From assembly GCA_900074885.1 (NCBI GenBank), contig FJUW01000002.1, positions 881,001 through 945,000 of the forward strand: a DNA stretch of 64,000 bases, given 5' to 3'. Of the stretch, positions 36,301-46,335 are shown one piece after another. The position numbers were made by a program, and so were the translations under genes. This DNA is from Rhynchosporium graminicola (lineage: Eukaryota; Ascomycota; Leotiomycetes; Helotiales; Ploettnerulaceae). The notes under the pieces are model-generated. The model did not search any database. It was given only the letters and a program-made list of their open reading frames with translations, and was not told where the DNA came from. The first letter of the stretch is position 1. Each line of letters opens with the position of its first letter.

Positions 36301-37727
36301 TTGACTTCGTGGATTCCTCGAGAGTGGTCGAAACTACGGCTTGGTCAAGCAACAAGACCCTTACTTACCTAGCTTTGTCTCATCCTTGGGGCAAGGGGAG
36401 TCCAAATAATAGACATTTCAAGTCAGACCGAGACAACATCAAAGATCGAATGAGGAAAATAAAAGATAGAGACCTGCCACCGAACTTTCGATACGCCGTA
36501 CAGATAGCCCGAAGTGTAGGCGTTAATTATCTTTGGATAGACTCGATTTGCATCCTGCAGAAGATTGATACAGACCTTGGAGACTTTCATGAGGAATCCA
36601 AGTGGATGGAGAAAATATATGCTTCTGCTTATTGCGTAATCGCAGCAAGCAGTGCGGAGCACATGAGCTCGGGGTTCCTAGGCCACGAACGAGACAAAGC
36701 AGCAGTCCAATTGTATAAAGGCGATAAGAGCACTCAACCTGCAACGTTTCTTTGCGAGGCTATCGATGATTTCCAAGGCGATGTGCTCAACGGTCCTCTC
36801 AGCAAACGCGGATGGGTACTGCAAGAGCGCGCTCTCGCGAGACGAACAATATCCTTTACCAATAACCAGACTTACTGGGAATGCAGCCAGGAAATAAGAT
36901 GTGAGACTCTGAGCAAGCTAACAAAGTAAGTATTGGAAATTCGATATGAGTCCCAGTCATAATTGTTCTACGTGTAGCAAAAAAGTACAATTTCTCGGCG
37001 ATTCAAATTTCCCGTCCTCTGCAACAGCTGTAGGCAAGGATGGCCAGGAGTTCCTCTTCCAACAGCTATACGAAGACTACACCCGACTGGAATTGTCGCA
37101 GCAGACCGACAAGGCAATCGGTATCACCGGCCTGGAGCAGCGCCTACGAGAGTCATTGGAGGTTCTAGCGGGGCCGGCATCTTTTCTAAACATAGGGGTC
37201 GATGCCTACTCTGGAAGAGGGACGACTCGGGAGATTCGAAAACTACAGGTCTCAAGCGGATACCGGCTCCTCCGAACACAAAAGCTCCTCCATCCTGGTC
37301 CTGGATGGCATATGAAGGCGGGATGAGTTACCTATACCCACCTGAGGCCCGGACTTCTTGGAATGAAAAATCTGTCGAGCTGCCGCTCACGGGTACCGCC
37401 GACACATCATGGCTCTACGCGGAAACAACGCTGAAGCTGAGCGCTCCATTGATGGGCTTCGATGACCAAGAAAACACTAAAGATGGTGATTATGAGCTGA
37501 CTTACGATAACCACGACGAAAGGAAAGCCAAGAGGAAGAAGTGTGTTATTATAGGTAGTCTTCAGGACAAAGATCAGGCTGAGAAGGGACTCCATTTCAT
37601 ACCGGTTGTAAAACCTGCTACCACTCATGGAGGCAGCGATACCTGGGAACGTATTGGCGCTGGCAAACTACATGGACGCTTCATACAAGATATGAAGGCT
37701 ATTACTAATACTGTCGAAATTACATAG
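33329..37727 (+). pseudogene. Protein kinase-HET domain fusion, multiply frameshifted
   Basis: Fungal self/non-self recognition-type protein. An N-terminal helical region of about 200 aa (start ATG 33329 or 33350) leads to a protein kinase: GGFGTVY, VAIKVL, SLHAMHN, then a long low-complexity insert, HGDIKPANIL, LADLGRAK (DLG for DFG) and YDSWSFGTVIFDI. A linker (LTDVWHHERDDDFA, FCDLCQSF) leads to a HET domain: YLALSHPWGKGSPNNRHF, NYLWIDSICILQ, YASAYCVIAASSA and GWVLQERALARR. After this come LLWKRDDSGD and PPSWSWMAYEGGM. Introns fit at 34250-34301, 36058-36108 and 36926-36977. Breaks: an extra base in the A run near 33716; a frame change between 33949 and 34035 (a 44-nt intron or a lost A); TAA at 35376-35378 from a lost base; a compensating gain near 35535; a loss near 37160. 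The intact ancestor would be about 1390 aa. HET domains can trigger incompatibility cell death; kinase-HET fusions are known in Pezizomycotina but little studied. Confidence 0.8.
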
Positions 37728-39125
37728 GAACCAGTCTTGAGACAATTGGACATGTATACGCACACACACTGCACTATGCGCCTTGCATGAATGAAAGGAG
37801 ATTGTATAGTTGGCGCAGCCTATCGTCAATCGACGAGGCTCCGTTTGAGGCCGGTTGCATGCTACTGAAGGCGATCTCAGTAGCCGATCGCATAGTACTG
37901 TATTCTGCGATATCTAGAACCATTCTCTAGAGATTAGGAGTTCATGCAAAGGCGGCTCAAATAAGATCACAACACAAGTTCATGTCTGGGCTACGTTCGC
38001 TGGATCTGTTTTGAGGCACCCGCGAATTAAAGTCTAATTTTCATCCACCAATGTAAGGGAAACAGAAATGCAAAGTGGTAGTATCGGATTGGTCATATAA
38101 AATATGGGCAGGGCTGATCTGCACTTACTTCTTATATCAATCCTCAAGCGGAGAAGTCTAGAGGTCCCCATCCCCACCACCTGAGCCTCATTTTACCTAT
38201 CTGAGATCTGAGATATCCTTCTCGTAGAAGACTACCAACATCCAATCTTACGAATCACCGAGCCATGCGTAGACGGATGCTTAAAATGATTCACAATTGG
38301 TTAGGACGTGGTGTCGTTGGAATGACTTACTTACAACTGCCAATCATAGTTGTCTATCTCGATGTGTAGCTCCCATACAAGAAGTTGGTCGGATGTGACT
38401 GCGTGGGAGGAGTAGTACCAGTTTGCTGTTGCAGCTGTCCTCGCTAGTGCCATTTTTCATGTCCTCGAAGATGACTTCGTCGTCGTGCGATCCCTATGTG
38501 CGCAAAAGTATAGTGTAACAAGGAGTTTGATCACTGCCAACTGATTTCTCGGTCAGAGTGCATTTTCCATTGTCGCTACAGCCTGAGCTATTTCGTCTCG
38601 AAGAGTATGGATTCTCTTGCATGTTATTTAGGACTTTCGAAGGTGGGAAAATGGTTTGGAACGCTGTCCAGATATAAGGTCTAAAGCCATAATTAAATCC
38701 GCAAACGTTGATCTGATAAATTTTGTATGTCCCAAGATCATTCTAGGACTTTACTCTAATGATATTCGGAAGTCACGAAGCTAACACAGGAGTCTCTCCT
38801 TCGCTACACTAGGCACGAACAGGGTCGGTCTCGATTGAATATAGAAATTATCGGAAAGTGAAATTCGACTTTGATTTTCGCTATATTCTATGCCATGAAG
38901 TTTAATTCACCTTTCAACAAACGGGAATTGAAACTTTTGGTGTTTGATTTGTTATTTGAGAGCCCGGTTTCGTTTCCATCACGTTCTCCCAATTTCAACA
39001 GCAAACGGGCGGCGACGCTAGGCCACACCTTGAAGTCAAGAACGCACCAAATTCCAGAACTTGCAAGAAGAGAAGCAAGTCTATGCATCATCGCAGCAAA
39101 TAATCGATTCAGATCTTACACCACG
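37728..39125. other. Intergenic region after kinase-HET pseudogene
   Basis: No gene, repeat or RNA recognised. Frames are short on both strands. Confidence 0.5.
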
Positions 39126-40011
39126 ATGTCTTCTTCCGCTGCAATCCATGAAGAGAGGTATGTAATAGTGGAGCACAACTCCCCTTTTCAATGTCACAGA
39201 TCTTCTCGAGACATATCTTAGCCCTTTTTCCCCGGAACCATTTAAATTTGCTGATCGCCTATGGCGTGTAGTCGACGCCCGTACCAGCACATGATGCACA
39301 AAATCCCCGAGGGAATCGAATTTCTCTTCAGTGATCGACTACCAAGTTCAGTGGATGCCACAGCCCAGCAACTTGCCGCCATTTATGGACTGGTCAAAGA
39401 GAAAGTCATCGAGGAATTTCCTCGTCTCATGGCTATCAAGACGTTCACTGCCGATGAAGATGGAACTAAAATCATGCCTTCTGATTTGAGTACGTGCGAT
39501 ATGGAAAGACCTTCGGAACCCAAAACATAGAGTTGAATGACAGCCTTCAACAGTGGACGAAATGTGGCTTGCAGCAATCATTGACATCCAAGTCTACACC
39601 GATCTCCAAGCAGCTCTAGGCACCAAGCTTCATCGTCGATAAGGCATCACCGAGCCCGAGGCCGATCAAGAGGCTCGCGCTCTTCGAATCGCAACTATGA
39701 AGTGTCTCTATAAGAATTTCTTCGGCGCCGAGCCACTGAGCCCGAATTACACGCAAGTCCACTCTTCTCCCGATCGCATCACAATAGTTTTCGTGCACCT
39801 AGGCGGCCCTACATACAGCATGAGCTTGCCTCGACGATCGACTGTTCTGGAGGTGAAGAAGCAGATTCAAGCTAAGAGGGGAAAGCCTGTGGATGGCCCG
39901 TACTACCAAATGTTCTATACTTCGAAGGAACCGGAAGCACCCCTGGTGGATTGGATAACACTGGAAGAGTATGGATTCGAAGATAGTGATGCGATTCATT
40001 TGTACACCTGA
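39126..40011 (+). pseudogene. Ubiquitin-like-domain fungal family protein, disrupted
   Basis: Pieces of one protein lie in order but not in one frame. An N-terminal piece reads LLETYLSPFSPEPFKFADRL then WRVVDARTST. Another frame continues IPEGIEFLFSDRLPSSVDAT and GLVKEKVIEEFPRLMAIKTF. An intron 39490-39553 (GTACGT..CAACAG) joins to DEMWLAAIIDIQVYTDLQAA. TAA at 39640-39642 interrupts before GITEPEADQEARALRIATMK. The C-terminus (ITIVFVHLGGPTYSMSLPRR to GFEDSDAIHLYT) has the beta-grasp pattern of a ubiquitin-like domain, with STVLEVKKQIQAKRGKPVDG matching its helix region. Lesions: the first splice (39158-39199) joins out of phase, a frameshift lies near 39290, and there is one nonsense codon. 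I recall a multi-copy family of this type in Leotiomycetes; its function is unknown. Confidence 0.65.
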
Positions 40012-40365
40012 AGTCCTTGCTCATTTCGGAAGGTTGTGTCAAGCCTATCATACGATGATATAAAAGTCAGGGAAGAATTTCGTCACTTTACATATTTCTC
40101 GAAGTAAAGTTAGGACAATCTCACATGACTTCAAGTTGAGGAACCTTTGAATGTCACCAAAATCCTTTAGCATTTCTCGAAATCATGGATCTCAGTTCGC
40201 CATAATCGGGCCAGCCCTAGTCAGACATTGATAAGGGGATACTAGAAGGCAAGCAAGACCGCGCATCTGACCCAGCATAGTTCAACCATGACATAAATCT
40301 TCGAAATCTTGGGTCCAGTAAAAAGATAGGGCGCAAGAACATCCAACGGAAACTTCGTAGTACCA

Positions 40366-41483
40366 TTAGTTTGGAGTGAAGTCATCCACAAAACTCGCTG
40401 GAACCCTTCGAGACCGATTTACTTTGAGGTCAAAGACATCCAACCTCTGATAGCCTCCAACAACGTCATGATATTGCTTTCCCTCAATACAATCATTGAG
40501 ATCCATATCAGCATACAATATATCTTCCTCCTTCTGCAAGAAGTCCTTGGTCAGCTTCTTTCCGCTCTGTGCATCAATCGTATATCCTGGCAATAGAGCA
40601 CCAGTCGGGCCCAAGAACATGGTCGCTGCGGCTGGCGACTGTTCTAGAGTTCTGCGGATATGTTGCGCATTTGAAGATCCCTCTGATATCAAGTCTATTG
40701 CCATCTCATCGAAACGACCTGAGCAGAGTACACCGAAACATTTCGCCTCAAAGCAGTGAGCTGCAGCTCTCATTCGATTTGCAGCCACGTTGTCGTAGTC
40801 TACTGGACCTTTCTTTCCGACTTCGTCATTCGATGAAGCTGAAGTTGGCTCCACTTCCTTGAAGCCTTCCGTTTCGACTGGAAGTGGAGCTCTTGTAGGC
40901 CATATCGCTGGCCAAGTAGAAATGTGTAACTCTTCTCCTAGGGCCATCAGTGAATAGCGAGCCAATGGATTAGTATTCTCGCCACAAATCAAGTTCCCAA
41001 TCTTCCCGAAAGGCGTTTCAGCGACTCGTAAACCATATCCATCCCCAGGGCTCCAAGTCAGCTTCTCAAAGAACGTCGGCATCAATTTCCTATGATGAAC
41101 CATAATCTCCCCATCCGAACCAACGATAACATTGCTGTTGAAAAGACATGCAGCACTATATCGCACCTTCTCCGATATTCCGATACTCCGATACTGACGA
41201 TAGTGGTGGACTTCTTGGCAGCTGCTTGGATGGCACTCATTTCAGGACCATCTATGTATATTGACTGTTGAGCCATCTTCTGGAACAAGCCATGATTCTC
41301 TGTTGGCGGCCGGATCGAACTCCAGATGGGAAATGCGGGAATGAAGGTTTCTGGAAAGACGACGAGATTTGCGCGGTTCTTTGCTGCTTGATGGATGAGG
41401 GAGATGGCTTTCTCGGTTGTCCCCTTGGCAGAGAGAAAGACTGCTGATACATGACATGCTGCGACACGGATTGGTCTAGCCAT
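40366..41483 (-). pseudogene. Nitrilase, frame broken by a third 8-bp repeat unit
   Basis: Carbon-nitrogen hydrolase of the nitrilase branch (nitrile to acid plus ammonia, or a related amidase reaction; cytosolic). From ATG at 41483: MARPIRVAACHVSAVF, catalytic Glu in VVFPETFIPAFP, then SIGVSE. The frame is lost exactly in three tandem 8-bp units at 41170-41193. Beyond them, in another frame, the protein resumes with VRYSAACLFNSNVIVG, catalytic Lys in HHRKLMPTFFEKL, catalytic Cys in NLICGENTNPLARYSLMA, and the normal C-terminus to position 40366. With only two units the frame would be continuous at 369 codons plus stop, the usual nitrilase length. No splice signals could remove the extra 8 bases. 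All catalytic residues are preserved, so the loss is recent, reversible, or an assembly error. Confidence 0.85.
41170..41193 (-). repeat. Three tandem 8-bp TATCGGAR units inside nitrilase
   Basis: On the coding strand the units read TATCGGAG, TATCGGAA, TATCGGAG. Eight is not a multiple of three, so each gain or loss of a unit toggles the nitrilase frame. Confidence 0.9.
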
Positions 41484-42273
41484 GGCATAAGATTCTGATT
41501 GTCAAAATGAATGTCAACTTCAGAGCTCGAGTGATACATATGTCCAAGAATCGAGAGATTTTGGAGTGACTGTTTATAGACAAATGTCCAGCAAGTATCA
41601 GGTCATCAAAAGGTACGAAGTCTTCCACCTGAAACAATGCTAAGACGCGGATCAGAAGTTTGTGATGACTTGTTGATATTTAACCTTCAAGGCATCAATC
41701 GAGACACCTTTGAGTGAAAATAATATAAGATATATAAGATCGGGGGACTGAATGTCAAAGAAAGTGGGGTCGTTAAAGGGAACCTCTGCCGCGGGGTTCC
41801 GCGGGGAAGCTCCACGCGATATACTCGTATCAACATGATTAGCATGAGTCTTGTTCATTCACATCGATTGTATAATCACTCTACCAACCTCCAGATATAT
41901 GATCATTGCTCGGGGCTTGATCGTTCGATATAACGGCAATCGAAACTTTTCAGGATAGCTAAGTAGTGTGTAAAACACATCCGGCTGAAAGCCACTCTGT
42001 CTTTATTCCCTATTCCTTTTCGCAATCTTCTTACAATTCGCATCTCAATACCCACGAAGTGGAATCTTAGAAAACGGGAAGTCATTGTCCATGTCCTTCT
42101 GAGCCAGGACCAAAAGGTCTAATAAGCTTATCGAGGCCGGAACTCCTTTGAGTCCTCCCAGACTGCTGTATCCACGAACCAACATCAATAGTTGCACACT
42201 TTCACATCTCCATAGACCACTTTCGATCCCTCAACCAGTTCGCTGCAAATTGCAACTCCTTTCCTCGATGTCT
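41484..42273. other. Intergenic region
   Basis: Promoter side of the nitrilase locus and 3' flank of the J-domain gene. No further gene seen. Confidence 0.55.
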
Positions 42274-43644
42274 TCAAACCCCACACAAGTTGTCCGATTT
42301 CGCCGCCTCCAGCCAAAGGTGGTACGCTTGAAGTTGCTGGATATTGTCATCGCATGTTGAACACATGTAAGCATGGCAGCCTTCGCACTTGTAAGTGTTC
42401 AACAAGATATCCTTGCTGCATCTTCTACAAACGCGTATCTCCTCGGTCTCTTTGTGATCAAGTCGCAAGCGATGCTGCCATCCAACAACACAAGCCACCC
42501 TCGGAAGGTCAGTTGGTAGGCGATATGTCTGATAAGCTGCACAGTCGATGCTTTGTAATTTGTTCCACTGCTCCTTGCTCTTCCCCGCGTCCTTGCGGTC
42601 TTTGCCACGAGAATTTTCATCCTTCTCGAGCTCCTCCAAAGTCTTCACCGCCACCGCAATGAGAGCCCAGTGTTCAGCTCTTTCGAAGGCATCCTGATGA
42701 TCTTGGAACTCGACCATGAGCAATCCAATCGATCTCTTCGTATCCTCAAACTGCTTGATTGCCTGATTCTTTTCGTCCAGGTAGTATTGAAATATCCGAT
42801 CTCTTAGTAAAGCCCGGTGAGCCTCTCGGTCGTTTTTGAAGTGTTCGTCCTTCTGGGTCATTCCCAACTTGTAAGTCTGGTTACGAACTTTCTCACTTTC
42901 TTCGAGACGCATTCCTCGGATGTGTTGCAACCAAGCGGATCTGTGTAATCTTTGAATCTGTGAAATATTTTCTCTAGCCCAGAGAATCCATCGGTCAACT
43001 CGGCGGTTCCTGGCTTCCAACTCAGTCTTCTTCCAAGATTGGAAAGTTTGAACGGTCATGCTGAGGTCTGCTGGTTGCTTGTCTAAGGCAGAAGGTAGAA
43101 CAGTAATCTGATCTAATAATCTTCGGGGGCTTAAGGGCTGCTTCGGTAGGTTCGTGTTGCCGTTTCCAACGCGAGGAGGCTTTGGGCTGCTACCTTGGAC
43201 TTCATTGATTATATACGCTCCGGTTCGCAGCTCTGGCCTAGGTCGTCCGGATTGTTGGGTTTGAAAGGGGGTTACTTTGGCGCCAGATCGGTTTTTGGAT
43301 GAGTCGGACCGGAATCTGAAGCAGCAGAACGTTGACTCCTCGATCACGTCAGGGGTGATAACATCAGGCTGTGAGGGATTGGCTCCATCGTTGGTATCAG
43401 GAAATGACCACTCCCAATTTCCCATGACTATCTTGCGAGCGGCATCGTACTCAGAACGCTTCTGACTGTCTTTGAGAACTGAGTAAGAGTCGCCGATCAG
43501 TTGGAAAGTTGCTGTGGCCGTCGGGGAATCGTTCTTGTCTGGATGGAACGCTTTTGACAAGTTCTGGTAGGCTTTCTTGATCTCAGCATCGGAGGCAGAC
43601 AAACCCACCCGCAGAATCTGATAGTGATCAACGAATCCTCCCAT
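42274..43644 (-). CDS. J-domain (DnaJ/Hsp40) protein with C-terminal zinc-binding-like motif
   Basis: Single exon, 456 aa. The J domain occupies residues 6-72 with the HPD tripeptide at 34-36, needed to stimulate Hsp70 ATPase: YQILRVGLSASDAEIKKAYQ, then FHPDKND. The middle is helical and charged (TFQSWKKTELEARNRRVDRW onward), likely coiled-coil. The C-terminus carries CRRCSKDILLNTYKCEGCHAYMC in a CxxC..CxxC..CxxC layout, typical of a small zinc-binding fold. There is no G/F region or canonical DnaJ zinc finger, so it is a class C (type III) J protein. This architecture (N-terminal J, C-terminal cysteine module) seems fungal-specific; its client or location is not evident. Intact, no lesions. 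Confidence 0.75.
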   Translation of the reverse strand: MGGFVDHYQILRVGLSASDAEIKKAYQNLSKAFHPDKNDSPTATATFQLIGDSYSVLKDSQKRSEYDAARKIVMGNWEWSFPDTNDGANPSQPDVITPDVIEESTFCCFRFRSDSSKNRSGAKVTPFQTQQSGRPRPELRTGAYIINEVQGSSPKPPRVGNGNTNLPKQPLSPRRLLDQITVLPSALDKQPADLSMTVQTFQSWKKTELEARNRRVDRWILWARENISQIQRLHRSAWLQHIRGMRLEESEKVRNQTYKLGMTQKDEHFKNDREAHRALLRDRIFQYYLDEKNQAIKQFEDTKRSIGLLMVEFQDHQDAFERAEHWALIAVAVKTLEELEKDENSRGKDRKDAGKSKEQWNKLQSIDCAAYQTYRLPTDLPRVACVVGWQHRLRLDHKETEEIRVCRRCSKDILLNTYKCEGCHAYMCSTCDDNIQQLQAYHLWLEAAKSDNLCGV

Positions 43645-45367
43645 GATTTAAGGCGCACAGATTGCTCTGTAGAGTGTGGTAGGGCAAAGTATATCCCTAG
43701 GCCGAGTCAGCGTCGAATTTCTGCGAGGACTTTGTAGTACTGGACCCACCTTAATTAATAGATTGACCTGTATCAACGAAGGTGATGTGTAGTCGGTAAA
43801 GTAGCAACGAGAAGTTTCTCCTGTCTCACACTCTAATGCTGGGTCAATTGGAGAGCAGATGAAATTTCACGAGGAGGAGCATACCGAGTAGCTGTAGCGT
43901 ATGGTAAATATCTCGAAGATGGTGCTTTGCGGGCGAGCAGATAATAATTCTGCTTGAAGAGGTGAAATCACGCGCAACTAGGCTGCAGTAATTGGTTCAC
44001 TTTCGAAAGTATAGATCAAAGGTGAAGTAAAATCAGAGATGATTGAGAAGGGAGATTCTGCGAGCAGACGCCCGTCATCAGTAATACTTTGGAGAAAGTA
44101 AGGCAGATGAGCAATTAGCTCATTTAAGAGAGTCTTTGCACGGTAAAGTTAGACGTCAAAAAATCAGCAGTGATAGGCTGCTCGGTCTGTAAAGTGAGTC
44201 TTCGCGGTGATTCCACCTCACACGTCTTGCTTTCGTTAGTAAAAAAGCATTCGGGGATCAAAGTGAATTGTCAATATTGACTATGCATTAGTGACCCCAA
44301 TAGCCGAGCACAAGCTTGTCAGCTTGCCTCCTGTTGTTGGAAGACCTGCCAGCATCTCAAGCCCGCGAGAGTTCCAGGTGAGTCGTGGACGCTGAAACTC
44401 ATCCGATGACTTTCAGTATGTCACAAAACCTGTTTCCGAGAATTTTGACATTGGTCTGATAACACAAGAATTGTTTGCTAGTCTAGCTGCCGGGAACCAT
44501 CAACTGGACGTAAGGACTCGATTTTCCTTCTTCCCAAGCTTTCTAGCCGCGGGACGCCTTTAAAGTGGTCTCGAAATGAAATTTTGGATTTTCTGTCGCA
44601 AGAATCCAAGATTAATGGCTTATGTTGATGTTCCTTGAGAAAGTTAGCCTCGATAGCACCGCTAGCTACTCCTCTCCACGCTTTTTACGGGGTTCCTTAT
44701 CATCTGCTATGAAATCTTGCTTACCTCTTTTCACTTATCGTACAACTCACATACAACGATTCTCAACTCTTCAGCCTCGCATACCTTCAACCATCCAGGG
44801 TCGTTCATCAGCTGTCAACGACGCCTTCTGAGCAGCATACATCTGAACGACTACAGTAACAGAGTCCTACAATCCTCATCCTAGCGATTGGCAGCATCCG
44901 TACCTCCTTTTTCCGGCTCCAGTATGACACAATTATAATACCGCTCTGTAATTCCGTACTGCAAAGCCGAACACTACACAACCCATCTGCCACCAAGTCT
45001 CAATCCCGCATAAACAGAAGAAGCATACAGCATATAAGCTCGATGTGTAGTTGCTATCAACGAACACCATATCTGAATTTGCCGCATATATAAATATACT
45101 TTATCCGCACCATCGCAGTATGCCCAGAAGTAAAGCATTCACTTCTCACGACTCTGAATGCCTCTTACGCTAATACCACGATTCGGTCACCGGATTGGAT
45201 TCAAATATCAACAGACAACATACAAGCTCCATACCAAGAACTCGCCAACAAACTCTCTAACCATCCCCCTCACCCCCTTCTCTTTCTTCTCCTGCCCCCT
45301 CCAACCACTCATTCCTGTCAACCACCCCTCCTCAATCCCCTACTCTCTCGCAACCCCCCCTGGCTCT
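43645..45367. other. Gene-poor intergenic region
   Basis: Stops occur in all frames at short intervals. A pyrimidine-rich (C/T) block at about 45240-45360 lies next to the microprotein gene. No gene, repeat array or RNA recognised. Confidence 0.5.
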
Positions 45368-45538
45368 CTAAATCCAAGCCACAAACCTAACACCAAAATA
45401 AACCACCAACCCAATCACACAGGAAAAACGAATCGGTCTCCAATTCCTCCCCCACCACGTCGGAGCTTGAGGATCTGGCTGTGCGTTTTCAGGGAGGAGG
45501 GGCGTGAGATTGGCGCGGGTTGGGGCGAGGAGAGGCAT
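45368..45538 (-). CDS. 56-aa single-pass membrane microprotein
   Basis: Short frame from ATG at 45538: MPLLAPTRANLTPLLPENAQ, then PDPQAPTWWGRNWRPIRFSC, and a C-terminal hydrophobic helix (VIGLVVYFGVRFVAWI) ending at the stop. The layout is a polar Pro-rich head, a Trp/Arg motif and a tail anchor, as in tail-anchored small proteins of the ER or mitochondrial outer membrane. The aromatic WWGRNWRPIRF motif before the helix does not look random. No upstream ATG in frame is more convincing. Function unknown. Confidence 0.5.
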   Translation of the reverse strand: MPLLAPTRANLTPLLPENAQPDPQAPTWWGRNWRPIRFSCVIGLVVYFGVRFVAWI

Positions 45539-46335
45539 GGCTTTTCTTTTTTGGTGGTTGTGAGATAAGGTACAATCAATGGGCAGGATAGGATGGGTTG
45601 AGGTGGCTTGGGATTGGGATGGGCATGGAGATGGAGATGGAGATTTATTTGAACAATTAAGTATGTATGGTTCAGCTGACTGCGTGACTGAGAAGAAAAG
45701 AGAACTCGCAAGCAAAGTCCGAAAGATGTTCTGAAGTAAATTTAACAGAACACAGATACAGTTAATTATCTTTTGTCCTTTGCGCATTCACGAAGATTCG
45801 CGATCCAAGTCATGTATTTATATCAGTAAGCCGTAAAGGAAGGCACTGAGGGGCAGGAATATTGCAGCCTTGAAAGAAGGGGAGAAAGGCTTGCACGGCC
45901 GACTAGTTAGTCGCACGGCTTTTTCTCGCTTAAGTGTTGTTGATTTGCGATGCGTGCCAAGATTGAGTTGTAGTTCCAATTATGTAGATGGAAGGGTGAG
46001 GCAGCGAATGAGATGTAGGTGACACATATGACACTCATGGAACTCGATATGATGTAGCGTCTTTCGCTGGTTTTGCTTAGCGTTAGGTGGAAAAGTGCCA
46101 TTGTGGAATGAAGAAGTGATATCGATAGGAATCCATAGCAGCCGAGGCAGCTCAAAGGTCGGAAGAAGGAATTGTTTGAAGGAAATACTTTCGATTACTA
46201 TCTAAGTAAATCGTGCATCATAACCCCATATCCCAGGGATTACCTGACAACAGCAAGCACATAAGCCTCCAGATGGAAATGGCACTTTTCTTTCCGTTCA
46301 ATCATTAATCACCAACCAATCAATTCAATACACAT
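45539..46335. other. Intergenic region downstream of eIF3d
   Basis: Contains the microprotein's upstream region and the eIF3d 3' flank, with a GGAGAT repeat near 45626-45645. Longer frames here start with non-ATG codons and are not supported. Confidence 0.5.

Noticed and set aside
28988..41483. A secondary-metabolite cluster (oxidoreductase, hydrolase, nitrilase near each other)
   Set aside because: No PKS, NRPS, terpene synthase, cytochrome P450 or pathway regulator lies nearby, and most members are dead.
45158..45568. 136-residue plus-strand open frame
   Set aside because: Pro/Ser/Thr-rich chance frame in a pyrimidine-rich tract, antisense to the more convincing microprotein.
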